Shown: positions 1 to 12,240 of the stretch, piece after piece
How positions within the stretch are numbered: position 1 is the first letter of the stretch
Layout of the letters: the number at the start of each line of letters is the position of its first letter
From: Adiantum capillus-veneris
Taxonomy: Eukaryota > Streptophyta > Polypodiopsida > Polypodiales > Pteridaceae
Direction: 5' to 3'
NCBI GenBank assembly: GCA_014529385.2
Contig: CM043966.1
Location: 90,433,587-90,497,586, forward strand
DNA: 64,000 nt
Program-made: the position numbers and the translations under genes
Notes under the pieces: generated by a model
What the model saw: the letters and a program-made list of their open reading frames with translations, nothing else
What the model was told of the DNA's origin: nothing
Databases searched by the model: none

Positions 1-1960
1 TAGAAATCCATTTATTGATCACCTGTGCGTTTTTGGTTGTTTGGCTTATGCTTTGGCGCCACAAACACAATGCAAAAAATTGAATGATAAGGTTGTCAAA
101 TGCATTTTTGTTGGTTATAGTACTAAAAGCAAAAGTACACAAGTTGTAACATCCGCAAACAAAGCGTATCTTGGTTTCATGGGATGTTGTGTTTGTGGAA
201 TATTTTGGTGATCCCTTGTTGTTATGTATTAGAGACAATAATGTAAGCTCATAGGACATTTATGAGAGTTTGTTGCCTCTTTTCCATGGTGAAAATTTGA
301 ATGTAAATTTGAATGAGGAAATGTACGGCCTATGGGCTTTTCTCAAAATGTTATAGATCAGCCTATTATTGATGCACACGTATTTGATGTACTTGATGTG
401 GAAAGGGTTGAGAATGAGTAGGCTAGAGGCATGCCAAAACGACTGGTGCATACTTTGCGTGACAATAAATTGGATGCACCTTTGTCTAGTGGTACTCATT
501 CAGGTTCTCCCCATGCATCTTGTACATCAGATTGTTATTCTTTGGTTGTTTCTAGCTTATGTGATGTTGAAGAACCTCTGTCTTTTGATGAAGCACAAAA
601 TTCTAAAAATTGGATGGTTGTCATGGAATCAGACATGTGGACATGTGGACTATATATGATTTTCCTCCTGACAAAAAGGCCATTGGTACAAAGTGGGTTT
701 CTAAGTTGAAATGCAAGCCGGATGGTGAGATTGATTGCTATAAGGCTTGACTTGTTGCAAAAGGTTATGCATAGCAGAAAGGCATAGATTATGAAGAGAC
801 TTTTTCTCCCACTTGTTGTATGACTACTGTGTGTTTTCTATGTGCATTGGAAACTCATTTTGGATGGGATGTACATCAATAAAATATTATTACTGCTTTC
901 TTGAATGGTAAAATATTTTACGAAGTTTGTGTAATGCAGCCTCGTGGTTTTTTCATTAAAGGGCAGGAAGATAAAGTGTGCAAATGTAAGAAAGCTTTCT
1001 ATGGGCTGAAGAAATCTCCTTGTGCTTGGTATGAGAAAGCTGACACTCATTTGGTTAAATGAGGCTTTTGTAACAGTCCAACAAAAAACACTTTGTATGT
1101 AAAGCATGAAACCAATGTGCTTCTCATTGTTGTTTTATATGTGGATGATTTGTTGATCATTGGTCCGAATGAGGCACATATTGCTGAATTTAAGGCTGAT
1201 TTGAATGCTACCATTAAGATGGAAGATTTGGGGTTGTTGCATCATTACTTGGGCATACAGTTTAAGCAGTGTGATGGTGGTATTGCCTTGTGTCAAGCAA
1301 GTTACATAGATAACTTGCTATGTAAGTTTGAACTTGAGGATTGCAAACCTATTGCCACTCTCATGGAAACAGGTTTGATGTTGAGTCTTCATGATGCTGG
1401 TGATCCTACCGATGTCACTCTTTACCAAACTTTTGTTGGATGCCTTATTTTCAGTCTCACGGGTCATCAAATTTATGCATAGCCTAGGGTCTAAGCGTTG
1501 GCAGGCTTTCAAGCGGATCTTGAGTGGCACTTTACATCTTGGGTTGTTTTATCCCAAGGGGGGATCATTGCCGCTAGATTTACATACTTTCTCGAACTCA
1601 TATTGGGCTCGTTATTATGACACACGAGTGTCCATGAGTGGTTTTTGTTTTGTGCTTTCATGCATATCATGGTTGAACAAGAAGCAACCTATTGTGGCTA
1701 CTTCTAGTGTTGTGAGGCTGAGTACAGGGAAGCTTTCACAGCTACGGTTAAGTGTATACGGCTCAAATTCCTTATGGTTGATTTGGGTGTTTGAAAGGAC
1801 ACTGCCAACATTAGAGCACATTGGTAGTTGCAATATTTTCATCCTTGCACAAAGCACATTGAGGTGCACTATGTCAGGGAGAGACTCTCTACAAGAGAGT
1901 GCCAACATAGGACAATCTTGCAGATCTTTTCACAAAGGCATTGTCTTGTGAAAGGCTTGA
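1..1960 (+). pseudogene. Ty1/copia pol remnant (integrase end, RT, RNase H)
   Basis: Decayed copia polyprotein; the window opens inside the integrase. The post-integrase motif GCLAYA and FVGYS lie at about 50-125. Reverse transcriptase runs from about 590 to 1480, with KWVSKLKCKPDGEI near 693-735 and the catalytic YVDD at 1138-1149. RNase H follows in other frames (SMSGFCFVLSCISWLNKKQ at about 1630-1690). The family makes RT and integrase to copy and insert its own RNA. In-frame stops (about 748, 772 and 1061) and a frame change near 1482 mean it cannot make a functional protein. The RNase H motif normally read as SSxEAEY is scrambled here. Position 5' of a polypurine tract and LTR confirms the orientation. 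Confidence 0.9.
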
Positions 1961-2069
1961 AGATTTTTGGAAATCTTTGGGCTTACTCCCCTTTGTGCAG
2001 TGATCATGTCCTCAAGGCATGGCACTTCCCTACACTCTATGTGTCAGCTCTTGTTCACCACATCACTTA

Positions 2070-2080
2070 GAGGGGAGATT
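2070..2080 (+). other. Polypurine tract of the copia element
   Basis: The purine run GAGGGGAGAT directly precedes a TG dinucleotide that opens the LTR. This is the usual plus-strand priming site of copia elements and lies just 3' of the RNase H relic. Confidence 0.7.
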
Positions 2081-2340
2081 TGTTACCATATAAATGTGGT
2101 AGTGATGTGTGTGAACACACTTAGGACCATCGGGGCTCTTTTTCTCTCACTAGGAGTTTTTTCCCTTGTGTGTTGTATATATGCCTACCAAGTAATACTA
2201 CTCTTTGTTGTGTGCCTTGAGCTTCCTTTGTCTTCTCCAAGCAGTGTGTGTTTCCCTGCAACTCTATTTCCAACAGCTTCATCATGCAGCTTTGGACGAG
2301 ACTATGTTTGAGCTTCATGTAATTGTCCATGCCTTATCAA
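2081..2340 (+). repeat. 3' LTR of the copia element (right end approximate)
   Basis: The LTR begins TGTTACC after the polypurine tract. A TATA-like element (TATATAT) sits at 2176-2182, about 95 bases into the repeat, where a copia LTR promoter is expected. The matching 5' LTR lies outside the window, so the right border cannot be fixed; 2340 is an estimate. Confidence 0.6.
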
Positions 2341-3090
2341 TGTTCCATTGAGTCTATCGTATGCACTTTTCTCTTTGCTGGTGGGAACTTGAAAATGACG
2401 TCTCCATCATAACTCTTCAGAATCTCTATCACCTCCACAATACGATCATGTCAGATATGATCTACATTAAGCTGTTCTTCTTTGATACAGACCTCAAAAT
2501 ATACACAAGACTATTCTCATCTATTGCAAATGCTGAAGCTTGCAAACAATTTTGGGCTGACACATGCTTCCCATCAAGGATGCTTAAATCAATGATTTTG
2601 TTGTGCTTGGTTAAAAAATTAAAGGAGTGCTAGCAGAAAGTCACTTATAAGATGATAGAAACGATGGCTCTATGACGTAAACTTATAAACACTAAACAAG
2701 CACTCCCAAACGTATCCACCTTCAAGATGATTGACACTCTGCTTTAGATCCATATATATTTGCTATGTTCCAATATCAATAATAGCATCTAGAGAAATAA
2801 ACTTGAAAGGAGAAGCTTGATCAATCAAGAAACTTTCAAGTATAATAATTTTTCCATTAGAAAACGAAAAAGATTGAATGAAATCAGCCAAGTTGAGAGT
2901 ACAAGCCATAAGAGAAATAATGTTCAGCCAAGTTGCTTAGTAGATAGAAAGTACTATAGCATAAGTTTCTTTTTGAATTAAAATAGATTAAACTTATTTA
3001 CCAAGTAAAAGTAAGTACCAATTATAATTTATTAAATAATTATTTTTTGAAAAATATATTCTTTTAGTTCTTTCCTAAAAAAATTCTCTC
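2341..3090. other. No gene seen
   Basis: AT-rich DNA with only short, unconvincing open frames. I recognise no protein, RNA or terminal repeat in it. Confidence 0.5.
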
Positions 3091-3104
3091 TCTCCCTACT
3101 CCTC

Positions 3105-3106
3105 CA

Positions 3107-3143
<37 letters not shown>

Positions 3144-3165
3144 TTATTTATTTATTTATATCTAT
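3105..3165. repeat. Compound microsatellite (CT)n(TA)n(TTTA)n
   Basis: A CT run passes directly into a TA run and then TTTA units. This is visible directly in the sequence. Confidence 0.95.
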
Positions 3166-3261
3166 ATATTCACTTCTTGCTCTCTCACTCTCTCCCCCCC
3201 GGCTCCACTTTCTCTCTCCTCACCCTTCCCCCCCACACTACTCTCACTCTCTCTACCCCCT

Positions 3262-3396
<135 letters not shown>

Positions 3397-3404
3397 GGGC
3401 GTGT

Positions 3405-3935
3405 GTTTGTGTGTGCGCGCTAATAAAAAGAGGAAAATGGTATCATCTTTCTATCACCCAAGTGTGGTAGATTGGTTATGATATTTACCACTTGAATAAC
3501 AAGTCTTGAGTTCAACTCCTCGTCGGCTAGACCACTCTCTTCTTCTTGGGGGTGTGTGTGGGTGTGTGTGTGTGTGTGTGCTAATAAAAAGAGGAAAATG
3601 GTATAACCTTTCTATCACCCAGGTGTGGTAGATTGGATACGCCATTTCCCTCTTGAATAACAAGTCTTGAGTTCAACTCCTCGTCAGCTAGATCTTTAAG
3701 GTCTCTAGGGATAGTTTGCTACGATGTTAAAACACTCTTCTTATTGGGTGTGTGTGTGTGTGCGCTAATAAAAAGAGGAAAATGGTATAACCTTTTTGTC
3801 ACCCAAGTATGGTAGATTGGTTATGTCATTTCCATCTTAAATATCAAGTCTTGATTTCCACTCGTGGTCAGATAGATATTTATGGTCTCTTGGGATAGTT
3901 TCCTACAACATTAAAACTCTCTTCTTCTCGGGATA
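3405..3935. repeat. Three tandem units of ~161-184 bp
   Basis: Each unit contains a GT run, then CTAATAAAAAGAGGAAAATGG (starting at 3420, 3581 and 3765), a segment about the letters CACCCAAGTGTGGTAGATTGG, and CAAGTCTTGAGTTCAACTC. Spacings are 161 and 184 bases, the difference arising mostly from GT-run length and an insertion in the second unit. The units are diverged copies; no coding capacity is seen. Confidence 0.85.
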
Positions 3936-3965
3936 GTTTCCTACAATGGCATAAATTTTTTTAAA

Positions 3966-5650
3966 AAAACCAAAAATTTATGCCATCTTTCGGAGAGACC
4001 CTTACAAGAGGATTAAGGTCAATCCATAAAAAAAAATTGCAAGACATTTACTTTGCAACCCAGCATATCCTCATACCCAAGGCCAAGATCATCTACTATA
4101 AGCAATGCTTTTTAGCAATCTATGAGCATAGATGTACCATCATGAATATGCATTAATACCATCCCACAACCAAGAATACAATCTCCGAACTCACAATATG
4201 GCATTCAACAATCACAAAATGACCTTGAAAGAAATTAAGAATTCTTACACATAGGTTCTAGGTATTTTATTAGTTAGGTCAAGCCTGATGTTGCAAAAAC
4301 AGTTTGGAAAATCTTGTTATGATCATGTCTAAATTCTAAGCAGGTGCCATGGCACCTACCTGTGGTCTACTTCCGGTTCCATGAAGTTGACTTTGTATTC
4401 TGTAACTTAAAATTGATTTATTGATTTGAGTTTCCATTGAGGCCTATTGTGGTAGAGTTCACATCATAGCAGCATCAGCTATTCAAAGTTATGATGTGTG
4501 TGTGTATGCTACTTCCTGCTCCCATATATCTCATCTTCCAAATGGTTGACATTTTTGCTAATAATCCCACCAGCTTGTGGATTTTGTGTGTGCGCTAAGT
4601 ACGGCTTTTTGCACACATAGAAACGTAGTTGAAGAAGTTGCAGAGAGATCATGAATACATACCTTGGATATTGTAGAAAATGAAACTACCAACACATAGC
4701 ACTAGCCGGCAAGGGCAAGGAGCTTCTTGAGTGAGTCCATGTCTCCCTCTCTTTCACTGTCTACAACGATCAAGGTGTGTGTGTGTGTGTGTATAATGTG
4801 TATATATTATATTATATATATAATATATAATTATATATAAATAAATAAATAAATAAATGTATATATATATATAGGGAGAGAGACAGAGAGAGAAAGATCA
4901 TGCTTTGCATTAAAGATCTTGCATGTGGTGAAACCAATGTACTACATTTAAGGCTTTACATGTGCAAAACAGAATCTGCTGCTTGTTAACATTTTTGGTT
5001 ACGAATCATGGGTGATGGTCCATATTTTGAACACCCAGATTCTTCTGTAATATGTATATGTGTGGTTATGAACCACCCCTCAAGGTTAATGTATTTTACT
5101 AGGACCAACCAATTATGGATGCCCAACTATACATTTGTTTAAATACGTGTGTGTGTGTGTGTGTGTGTGATTATAAGAGTAGAGTACTCAACAGTAAGTG
5201 TGAGTATGTAACTAGGCCGGCATGTATGGAGCAGCTTAGAGGGCTTGTAAGAGGGTAAGGATACCAAAGTATTGCATGTACAAAAGATACCATGGCTAGC
5301 CAAGAAAAAGGATATGGTAAAACAAGGCAACCTAGCCAAGAAATTGTCCTATGAGGTGTACAAGCAGAAAATCCAAGAGAGCAAGCAAAAAATCCAAGAG
5401 AGCTAAGTAATGACTCATTATCAATTGGCTTATTTTATAAACAATATGTAAGCAAGTATGAGGAATATTTAGGATGGAACTTTGAATCCCTATCATGCCT
5501 TGTATTTATATAGGCTTGGTAAGTATATTAAGAGCAATCCTAATTCATAGCTCTAGATAAGGCAATATCATCTAAAAGCATATATAGTCAAGTAGGTATG
5601 CAAGTCATCCGCACCAAAAAACATCCTTTGTAAATGTGTGTGTGTGTGTG
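3966..5650. repeat. Duplicated non-coding block, copy A
   Basis: Matches 8490-10384 along its length in the same orientation, starting with ATTTATGCCATCT and ending near CATCCTTTGTAAATGTGTGTG. Substitutions and small indels are scattered throughout. It carries GT runs (about 4775-4792, 5145-5169, 5635-5651) and an AT-rich run (4798-4875). No protein of a known family is encoded. It could be two insertions of one non-autonomous repeat or a dispersed segmental duplication. Confidence 0.85.
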
Positions 5651-6845
5651 TCCCTTCCCCATCCCAGAGGAGAGATCCACTTGATGGAGGATAGTCCACC
5701 GAGTGGACCTATCCCCCAACAATTGCAACAAAATATGGTTAAAAGTAACAAGGTTGTGCTATCGTGCCCAAAAGGGTCAGGTTCCTTTGCAACTGATATG
5801 TTATGTGTTGAGACAAGTTCAATGTGCATGTTGTCCAATAAAGGGGTCCTCATGTGAGGAGAATATGGTAATATGAAATAGATGTATTTGGATTCTCATG
5901 CTTCCGGTCGATATATCAAGCCGAAAAGCATATGTCATCATGTTGGTCAGTATAATAAACCCCACTCCTGCAAGACATGAAATAGTTTCAGGCACACCTT
6001 TGCATAGAGATAGAATATCTCATGTACATCATTATAGTCTAGTAGATTTCATACTTGCATAAAAGAAAAATATCCCAATATTTCTGGGCTCTTATTTCAC
6101 CAAGATATGTAATCCTAATTTTACCCCCATTATTAGGGTCATAAAACCCATATCCTGACAAAAATCATTTGATTAAAGTCCGGATAAATTGGAGTAACAA
6201 CTTTAGGATAAGTTTTAATAGACCTTAAGCACTCCAATTCCTAGGGTATGTATACCCATATCCTGACAAAACCCATTTGATTGAAGTCAGGATAGATTGG
6301 AGTAACTATATTCTTATTTAATATATTATTTAATTACATTTGCTAAGTATGGTACTAGTCCGATCAAAGCTAGTAGGGAGAGAGAATGTGTGTGTTTATG
6401 TATGAGAATACCCTCATAAATGAACCATACTTGGACAATTGCATTTAATAATACATTAAATAGCAATACCTTAAACCAATATATAAGCGAATACACAAGA
6501 TAACATAACAGTGAATAAACACTTTTTGTCTAGAATATTGTTCTATCATACACGACTCAACATCTGATAGTCAATACAATCATCTTGGATCTTTGACCAT
6601 TACAAATTTGCATCTTGTTGTTGATTATATGTGTGTCCACCCCTTGGGATGAGCCTCCACTACAGCTACAAGGAGAAGGATCCGACTGCTACCTACATCC
6701 ATACAAAAACATTCAGTTAGAATTTGCTATGTTTGTGTGTTTTGCATGTGTCGACACTGGCTCCAGTTGCCATACATGTCACACCTATAGACCTAGTTTA
6801 CAACTTACCCTTAGGATTGACTATTAAGTTGATATTTTAAGTAAG
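5651..6845. other. No gene; contains an imperfect two-copy repeat
   Basis: Anonymous AT-rich DNA. About 6140-6200 and 6250-6310 share ACCCATATCCTGACAAAA followed by CATTTGATT-AAGTC-GGAT and ATTGGAGTAAC, so they are two diverged copies about 110 bases apart. Nothing else is recognised. Confidence 0.55.
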
Positions 6846-7413
6846 ATAAGTGTAGAGTCATGTGTATCCTAATATTCATTGAGTTTCCTCATAATACTGC
6901 TAGTAGGTCTCCCCAATCTCAAAAAAAATAAAAATTCTATCAAAACATATTAAGTGCATAAGTGAAGGGTGAGTTTAGGAAATGAAAAGATAGATAAAGG
7001 TGGAAAGTCAAAAGATGAATGAAGGTGGAAAAAAGACAAATGAAGATGGAAAGTCAAAAGACCTTTTGTGTCCATATAAATAAGTGTTTCTCTACTCTTT
7101 CATTTTTCCTTTAGCGTTTTCTTCTAAATTCTCTTTAGCGGTTTCCTCTCTCTCTCTCTCTCTCTCAATGTTGTATTCATCTTTATTAGGTAATAGTGTT
7201 GCAAATCTATGTGCTTCATCATTGCCTGTCATTACGTGCTATATTAACACATCATTTTTCTTGTTTTTGAGTCGTATCTTTGAATTAGGAGCACCTCTAA
7301 AATTTTTTTGAAGCCATTAGGAACACCTTTTATCTACTACCATATATGATACAAATACCTATGAAGTTTTTGGTTAAAGATCATTGTAGACCCCCTGACA
7401 AAACTCGGGCAGT
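6846..7413. repeat. LTR-like unit 1 of a tandem pair
   Basis: Begins near GTGTAGAGTCATGTGTATCC and ends with a segment (7337-7413) that recurs at 7741-7822. A TATA-like TCCATATAAATAAG at about 7072-7085 is shared with unit 2. The organisation suggests tandem LTRs or a tandem non-autonomous repeat; no internal domain lies between the units. A short CT run is at 7148-7167. Confidence 0.6.
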
Positions 7414-7822
7414 GTAGATTCATGTGTATCCCAATATTCACTGAGTTTCCTCAGAATACTACTACTATTAGGTCTCCCCAATATAAAAAAAAATTTAAAT
7501 CATTCCAAAACAACACAAGTGCATAAGTGAAGGGTGAGTTTAAGAAATGAAAAGATCTATGGAATTGGAAATTCAAAAGACTTTTTGTGTCCATATAAGT
7601 AGGTCGAATGCACCTTATACATTTGTGTTTTTCTTCCTATTTTTCTTTCCTCTAGTGTTTTCTTTGCTCTTTAGAGTTTCTTTTGACTATGCACTTTGTA
7701 TGTGTACTATGCAGATCGTGAATTTCATTTTTTCTAGTATCTACTACCATATATGATACATATACCTATGAAGTTTTGGGTTAAAGATCATTATAGACCA
7801 CTTGACAAGATGCAGGCAACAT
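7414..7822. repeat. LTR-like unit 2 of a tandem pair
   Basis: Diverged copy of 6846-7413, about 160 bases shorter through internal loss, with the same start (GTGTAGATTCATGTGTATCC), the same CATATAAGTAGG promoter-like element and the same end (CTACTACCATATATGATACA onward). Confidence 0.6.
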
Positions 7823-8489
7823 CTCCCTCGTAATTTGATTAGTATTTCAAAAAATCTCAGTTTATACCATCCCTTAATGAAAACCTCCACGCGAGGTTTA
7901 CAGCTTCACTAAAAAATAAACTTGTATCTCATGTAGCAAAAACTAGCCTTGCTCATAAAGCCATCTTCATAAAAATCTAGTAACATCTTGTTTGCAACTC
8001 AAAAAGGATTAGAGACTACTACACTTTGCATGCAGTTACTTTTAACAATCTGGTGTATCATATAAGTTCAAACATGAATGAGAATCAATAGTCATTACTA
8101 ATTAGGCACTAGTTTACCATGCAAGAATATGAATGAAATGTCTATATTGTAGAAGTAGTTATTATTCCTTACCCTGGATAGTAACTTTTTCCTTAAGAAT
8201 CAAAATCGGAGTATTCTCAAGGCTTCCTTTGATGAACAGATCATCATCTAAGTTATTCATGAAGTAGAAACTTCTCAGAGACTAGTAATGTAACGAATGA
8301 ATTTTTCAAAATTATGAGCATGTTAGGTAGACCCAAACATGAGAAGTCTCTAAAAATGTTTTGTTAGGCAATCATCTACTCATATGTTAGCTAGAAATTT
8401 TTCCTAGTGGCTGGAACACTTAAAATTTGTATCTTACTTAGATTTGCAAGATTTCGACAGCATCTCCTTTGTAAATTTGATAAAATTTC
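7823..8489. other. No gene seen
   Basis: AT-rich DNA between the tandem pair and block copy B. Its first 50 bases resemble 8455-8500, so it may be an eroded repeat. No coding evidence. Confidence 0.45.
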
Positions 8490-9580
8490 CAAAAAAAATT
8501 TATGCCATCTCACAGAGAGACTCTCACAAGAGGATTAAGGTCAAGCCATAAAAAAACTTTGCAAGACGAGAGCAATTACTTTGCAACCCGGCATATCCTG
8601 ATTCCTCATACTTGAGGCCAAGATCATCTATTATAAGTAATGCTTTTTAACAATCTATTAGCATAGATGTACCATTGTGAAGATGCATTAATACCATACC
8701 ACAACCAGCAATACAATCTCCAAACTCACAATATGGCATTCAACAATCACAAATGACCTTGAAAGAAATTATGAATTCTTACACATAGGTTCTAGGTATT
8801 TTATTTGTTAGGTCAAGCATGATGTTGCAAAAATAATTTGAAAAAAACCAGAAAAAATCTTGATAGGATCATGTCTAAATTCTAAGCAGGTGCCAAGGCA
8901 CCTACCTGTGATTTGCTTCCCGTTCCATGAAGTTGACTTTGTATTTTGTAACTTAAAATTAATTCCCTGATTTGAGTTTCTATTAAGGCCTATTACGGTA
9001 GAGTTCACATCATATCAGCATCAGCTATTTGAAGTTCTGATGTGTATGTGTTTGTATGCTACTTCCCGTTCCCATATATCTCATCTACCAAATGGTTGAC
9101 TTTTTTGCTAATAATCCCACCAGCTTGTGGATTGTGTGTGTGTGTGTGTGTTAAGTACGGCTCTTTGCACACATAGCAACTAGTTGAAGAAGTTGCAGAG
9201 AGATCATGAATACATACCTTGAATATTGCAGAAAATGAAACTACCAGCACATGGCAATAGCCGGCAAGGGAAAGGAGCATCTTTACTCAGTCCATGTCTC
9301 CCTCTTTTTCAATGATCCACAAGGATCAAGGGGTGTGTGTGTGTGTGTGTGTGTGATGCTTGACAATGATGGGAATGCAGAGGAATCCCAAAGGGTGTAG
9401 CTTTCAAAAGAGGAGATTGTGCCATCATGCCTAATGAGGCCGAGCTAGAACAGTGCCACTTTGGAAGAGCCAAGTGATTGAACATAGAGAGAGGCGTATC
9501 ATTTTGTGTGCGGCAGAAATTGTGATGGAGATGAGCCCCGTGTGAGCCAAAAGATAATGAGAGCCTTACGACCTTAGTTG

Positions 9581-9649
<69 letters not shown>

Positions 9650-9884
9650 TGCATTAAAGATCTTGCATGTGAACCAATGTACTACATTTAAGACTCTACA
9701 TGTGCAAAACAAAAATCTGCTGCTTGTTAGCTTTTTTGGTTACGAATCATGGGTGATGGTCCATATTTTGAACACCTAGATGCTTTTGTAATGTGTATAC
9801 ATGTGGTTATAACTACGCCTCAAGGTTAATGTATTTTACTAAGACCGGCCAATTATGGATGTCCAACTATACGTCCATTTAAAT

Positions 9885-9922
<38 letters not shown>

Positions 9923-10352
9923 TGATTACAAGAGTAAGGGGAGTACTCAGCACTAGGCAAGCAGGTAATGGAGTAGCTTAGAGGGCTTGTTAAGCGGGGA
10001 GGGATACCAAAATATTGCATGTACAAAAGATACCATGGCTAGCCAAGAAAAAGTAGATGGTACAAAAGATGAAATTGTTCTATGAGGTGTACAAGCAAAA
10101 AATGAGAGAGAGCTAAGTAATGACTCGTTATGCATTGCCTTATTTTATAAAAAATATGTAAGTAAGTATGAGGACTATTCAAGATGGCACTTTAGATCCC
10201 TATTATGCCCCGTTTTTATACAAGCTTGGTAAGTATATTAAGAGAAATACTAATTCAGAGCTCTAGATAAGGCAGTATCATCTAAAAGCGTATATAATCA
10301 AGTAGGTATGCAAGTCATGCACACCAAGAAACATCCTTTGTAAATGTGTGTA

Positions 10353-10384
<32 letters not shown>
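8490..10384. repeat. Duplicated non-coding block, copy B
   Basis: Same-orientation copy of 3966-5650. It differs by about 230 extra bases at 9350-9580, inserted precisely between a GT run (9332-9353) and an (AT)n(AG)n run (9583-9646) that in copy A lie almost together. Other microsatellites are GT runs at 9886-9920 and 10345-10384. No recognisable protein. Confidence 0.85.
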
Positions 10385-10386
<2 letters not shown>

Positions 10387-11443
10387 CCAATAACAATATA
10401 GCATAAACACCAAAGAATCCTTTCAAATTACAAAAGACACCAGGAACAATGTCAATGAAGAGGTGATATAATTTCCATTCATAGTACATAACAGACATTA
10501 TACACATGTACAAGAGAATCAAGAGCCAAAAGATATGTAAATCCGCCATCTTCAAGCCAAGGAACTTTAAAAACCATAGTTGAGAAGGTAACCCTCACCT
10601 GCACCCATGGAAACAACACAAATTTTAGTTAGCATTGGCACTATATGCAAGTGATGCATGGGCATTCCACATGTTATAGATGTCACCCAGCTAGCCTTTT
10701 CTTTCAAAGATAAATAATGAGAAAGGTCAAGCTAATCATAAATTCAGAGATGAAATCATTTACAAGGAGGAAAAACATATGAATCCCCTTGTGCTTTACA
10801 AGCTCTCATGAGATAAGGCCAGAGATGTGTTTTATGAGGCATTTTAGCCTCGAAGTGGGCCACGTATACCTGTTTCTTGACTTTACAAAGTTTGTCATTA
10901 AAATTGCCACTATTTTTTCTGGGTCTATGACAGTGCTCATACATGCAGTCAATCTATACTTTGGAGTCACGTGTAACATAAAAAGACATTTAGTAAGTAA
11001 GTCATACACCCCCTTAGTCGAAGTCAAAAACCATATTTAAGGTAGTAAGTATGATTACTAATAACCTAAATCATAATCCATATAGATGGGATATTCCATA
11101 TTTCTTCATTTGTTCCAAAAGCCAGGGATGTGTGCCGCCCAGGCCCATAACAACGATGCAATAAGTAACCTTACAGCCTCAAGAACAGCCCATATATTAC
11201 CATATCAACCATATACCACAACCCATCATAACCATATTCATAACCATAAAATGACATATTTAGGAATTTTGGGAAAAATGCACAAGTTTGGGACAAATCT
11301 TTTATCTTGAAGCTACTTCAAAAGCTTTAGGTTCTCGCACCAAGAAAAAATAACAAGGATCCACATATAGGTGGCCATGTTAGAGATGATATGGAACCCC
11401 CGTGAAAGTCTCTTCTCCTCCTCCCTAGTCACAACCAAGTGAG
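10385..11443. other. No confident gene; lies 3' of a LINE endonuclease relic
   Basis: If the minus-strand LINE at 11.4-12.2 kb were complete, its reverse transcriptase would be here. Short minus-strand frames exist (for example 10756-11027), but I see no RT motif (no YADD, no QGCPLSP) in any frame, so the element is truncated or replaced. Confidence 0.45.
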
Positions 11444-12240
11444 CTACAAACTATTGGAGGAAGAAACAAGTAGGGTCCACAAGGCCATTGACTGCTCTAG
11501 TAGCAGGGTCCCTCTATGTGTCCAAACTCTCTGCCCACAGTGCCACACCTTGCTCTGTGAGCTTTGTATCCAACAAAATCCTCTCTGGGATGCTAGCATG
11601 ACACTGCCCCTCCACTGTCTATGTGACACAATAAGAATTATTGGTGAATGATAAAACAAAGTAGTCCTTACCAAAATGCATATTGATCGTCCCATGTCAT
11701 AGATGTGGTCACTAGCGTAGAAACGATCTATCCTAGATAAAGTTACGGCCCCTACTCTGCAGTCAAATCGAGAGAAATAAAGTCTATGTGAGGGCCGTAC
11801 AAAGCTTGCATGCTGCCATACATCCGAAATCCTCAAAGTCATACATAGAGACTCCTAAGCATCCAACTCAGCATCGTGAACGGTAGCATGATTGCCCCCA
11901 ATCCTATCCAAGGGGTCCTCCAGCACGTTGAAGTCCCCCCAATGCTCCACGATATGCAGCCAAAACTCATCCCATGCACTTGCATGATTGGGTGCATAAA
12001 CTTCCAAGAAGCCCACGAGACTATCTTGAACCTGCATGGTGACCCACTAGCCTCTACCCTGCACAATAATACATTTTCCCACAATGAAATACAACCATGT
12101 GTCTACAATAGTCCTACATACACCTCCCTAAATGCCACCAGGTCTAAAAAGAGCCGACCAAAATGTCTCTTATTGGCCTCATAGAACATGTCCACAACAT
12201 GGAATGCAGCTCTCACAAAGATGATGGTCTTGTAGCATAA
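11444..12240 (-). pseudogene. L1-type LINE endonuclease domain remnant
   Basis: Minus-strand fragments of an AP-endonuclease (EEP) domain, which nicks target DNA for LINE insertion. At 12037-11855 the peptide contains VYAPNH and GDFNVLEDPLDRIGG, the classic substrate loop and catalytic GDFN. Further down, at 11842-11444, SRIDRFYAS and then HSPIIL match the conserved SRIDR and SDH-P blocks. The domain is in at least two frames with stops between, so it is dead. The order (GDFN, then SRIDR, then H-P) confirms strand and family. It is L1-like rather than the type found at 20-24 kb. Confidence 0.85.
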
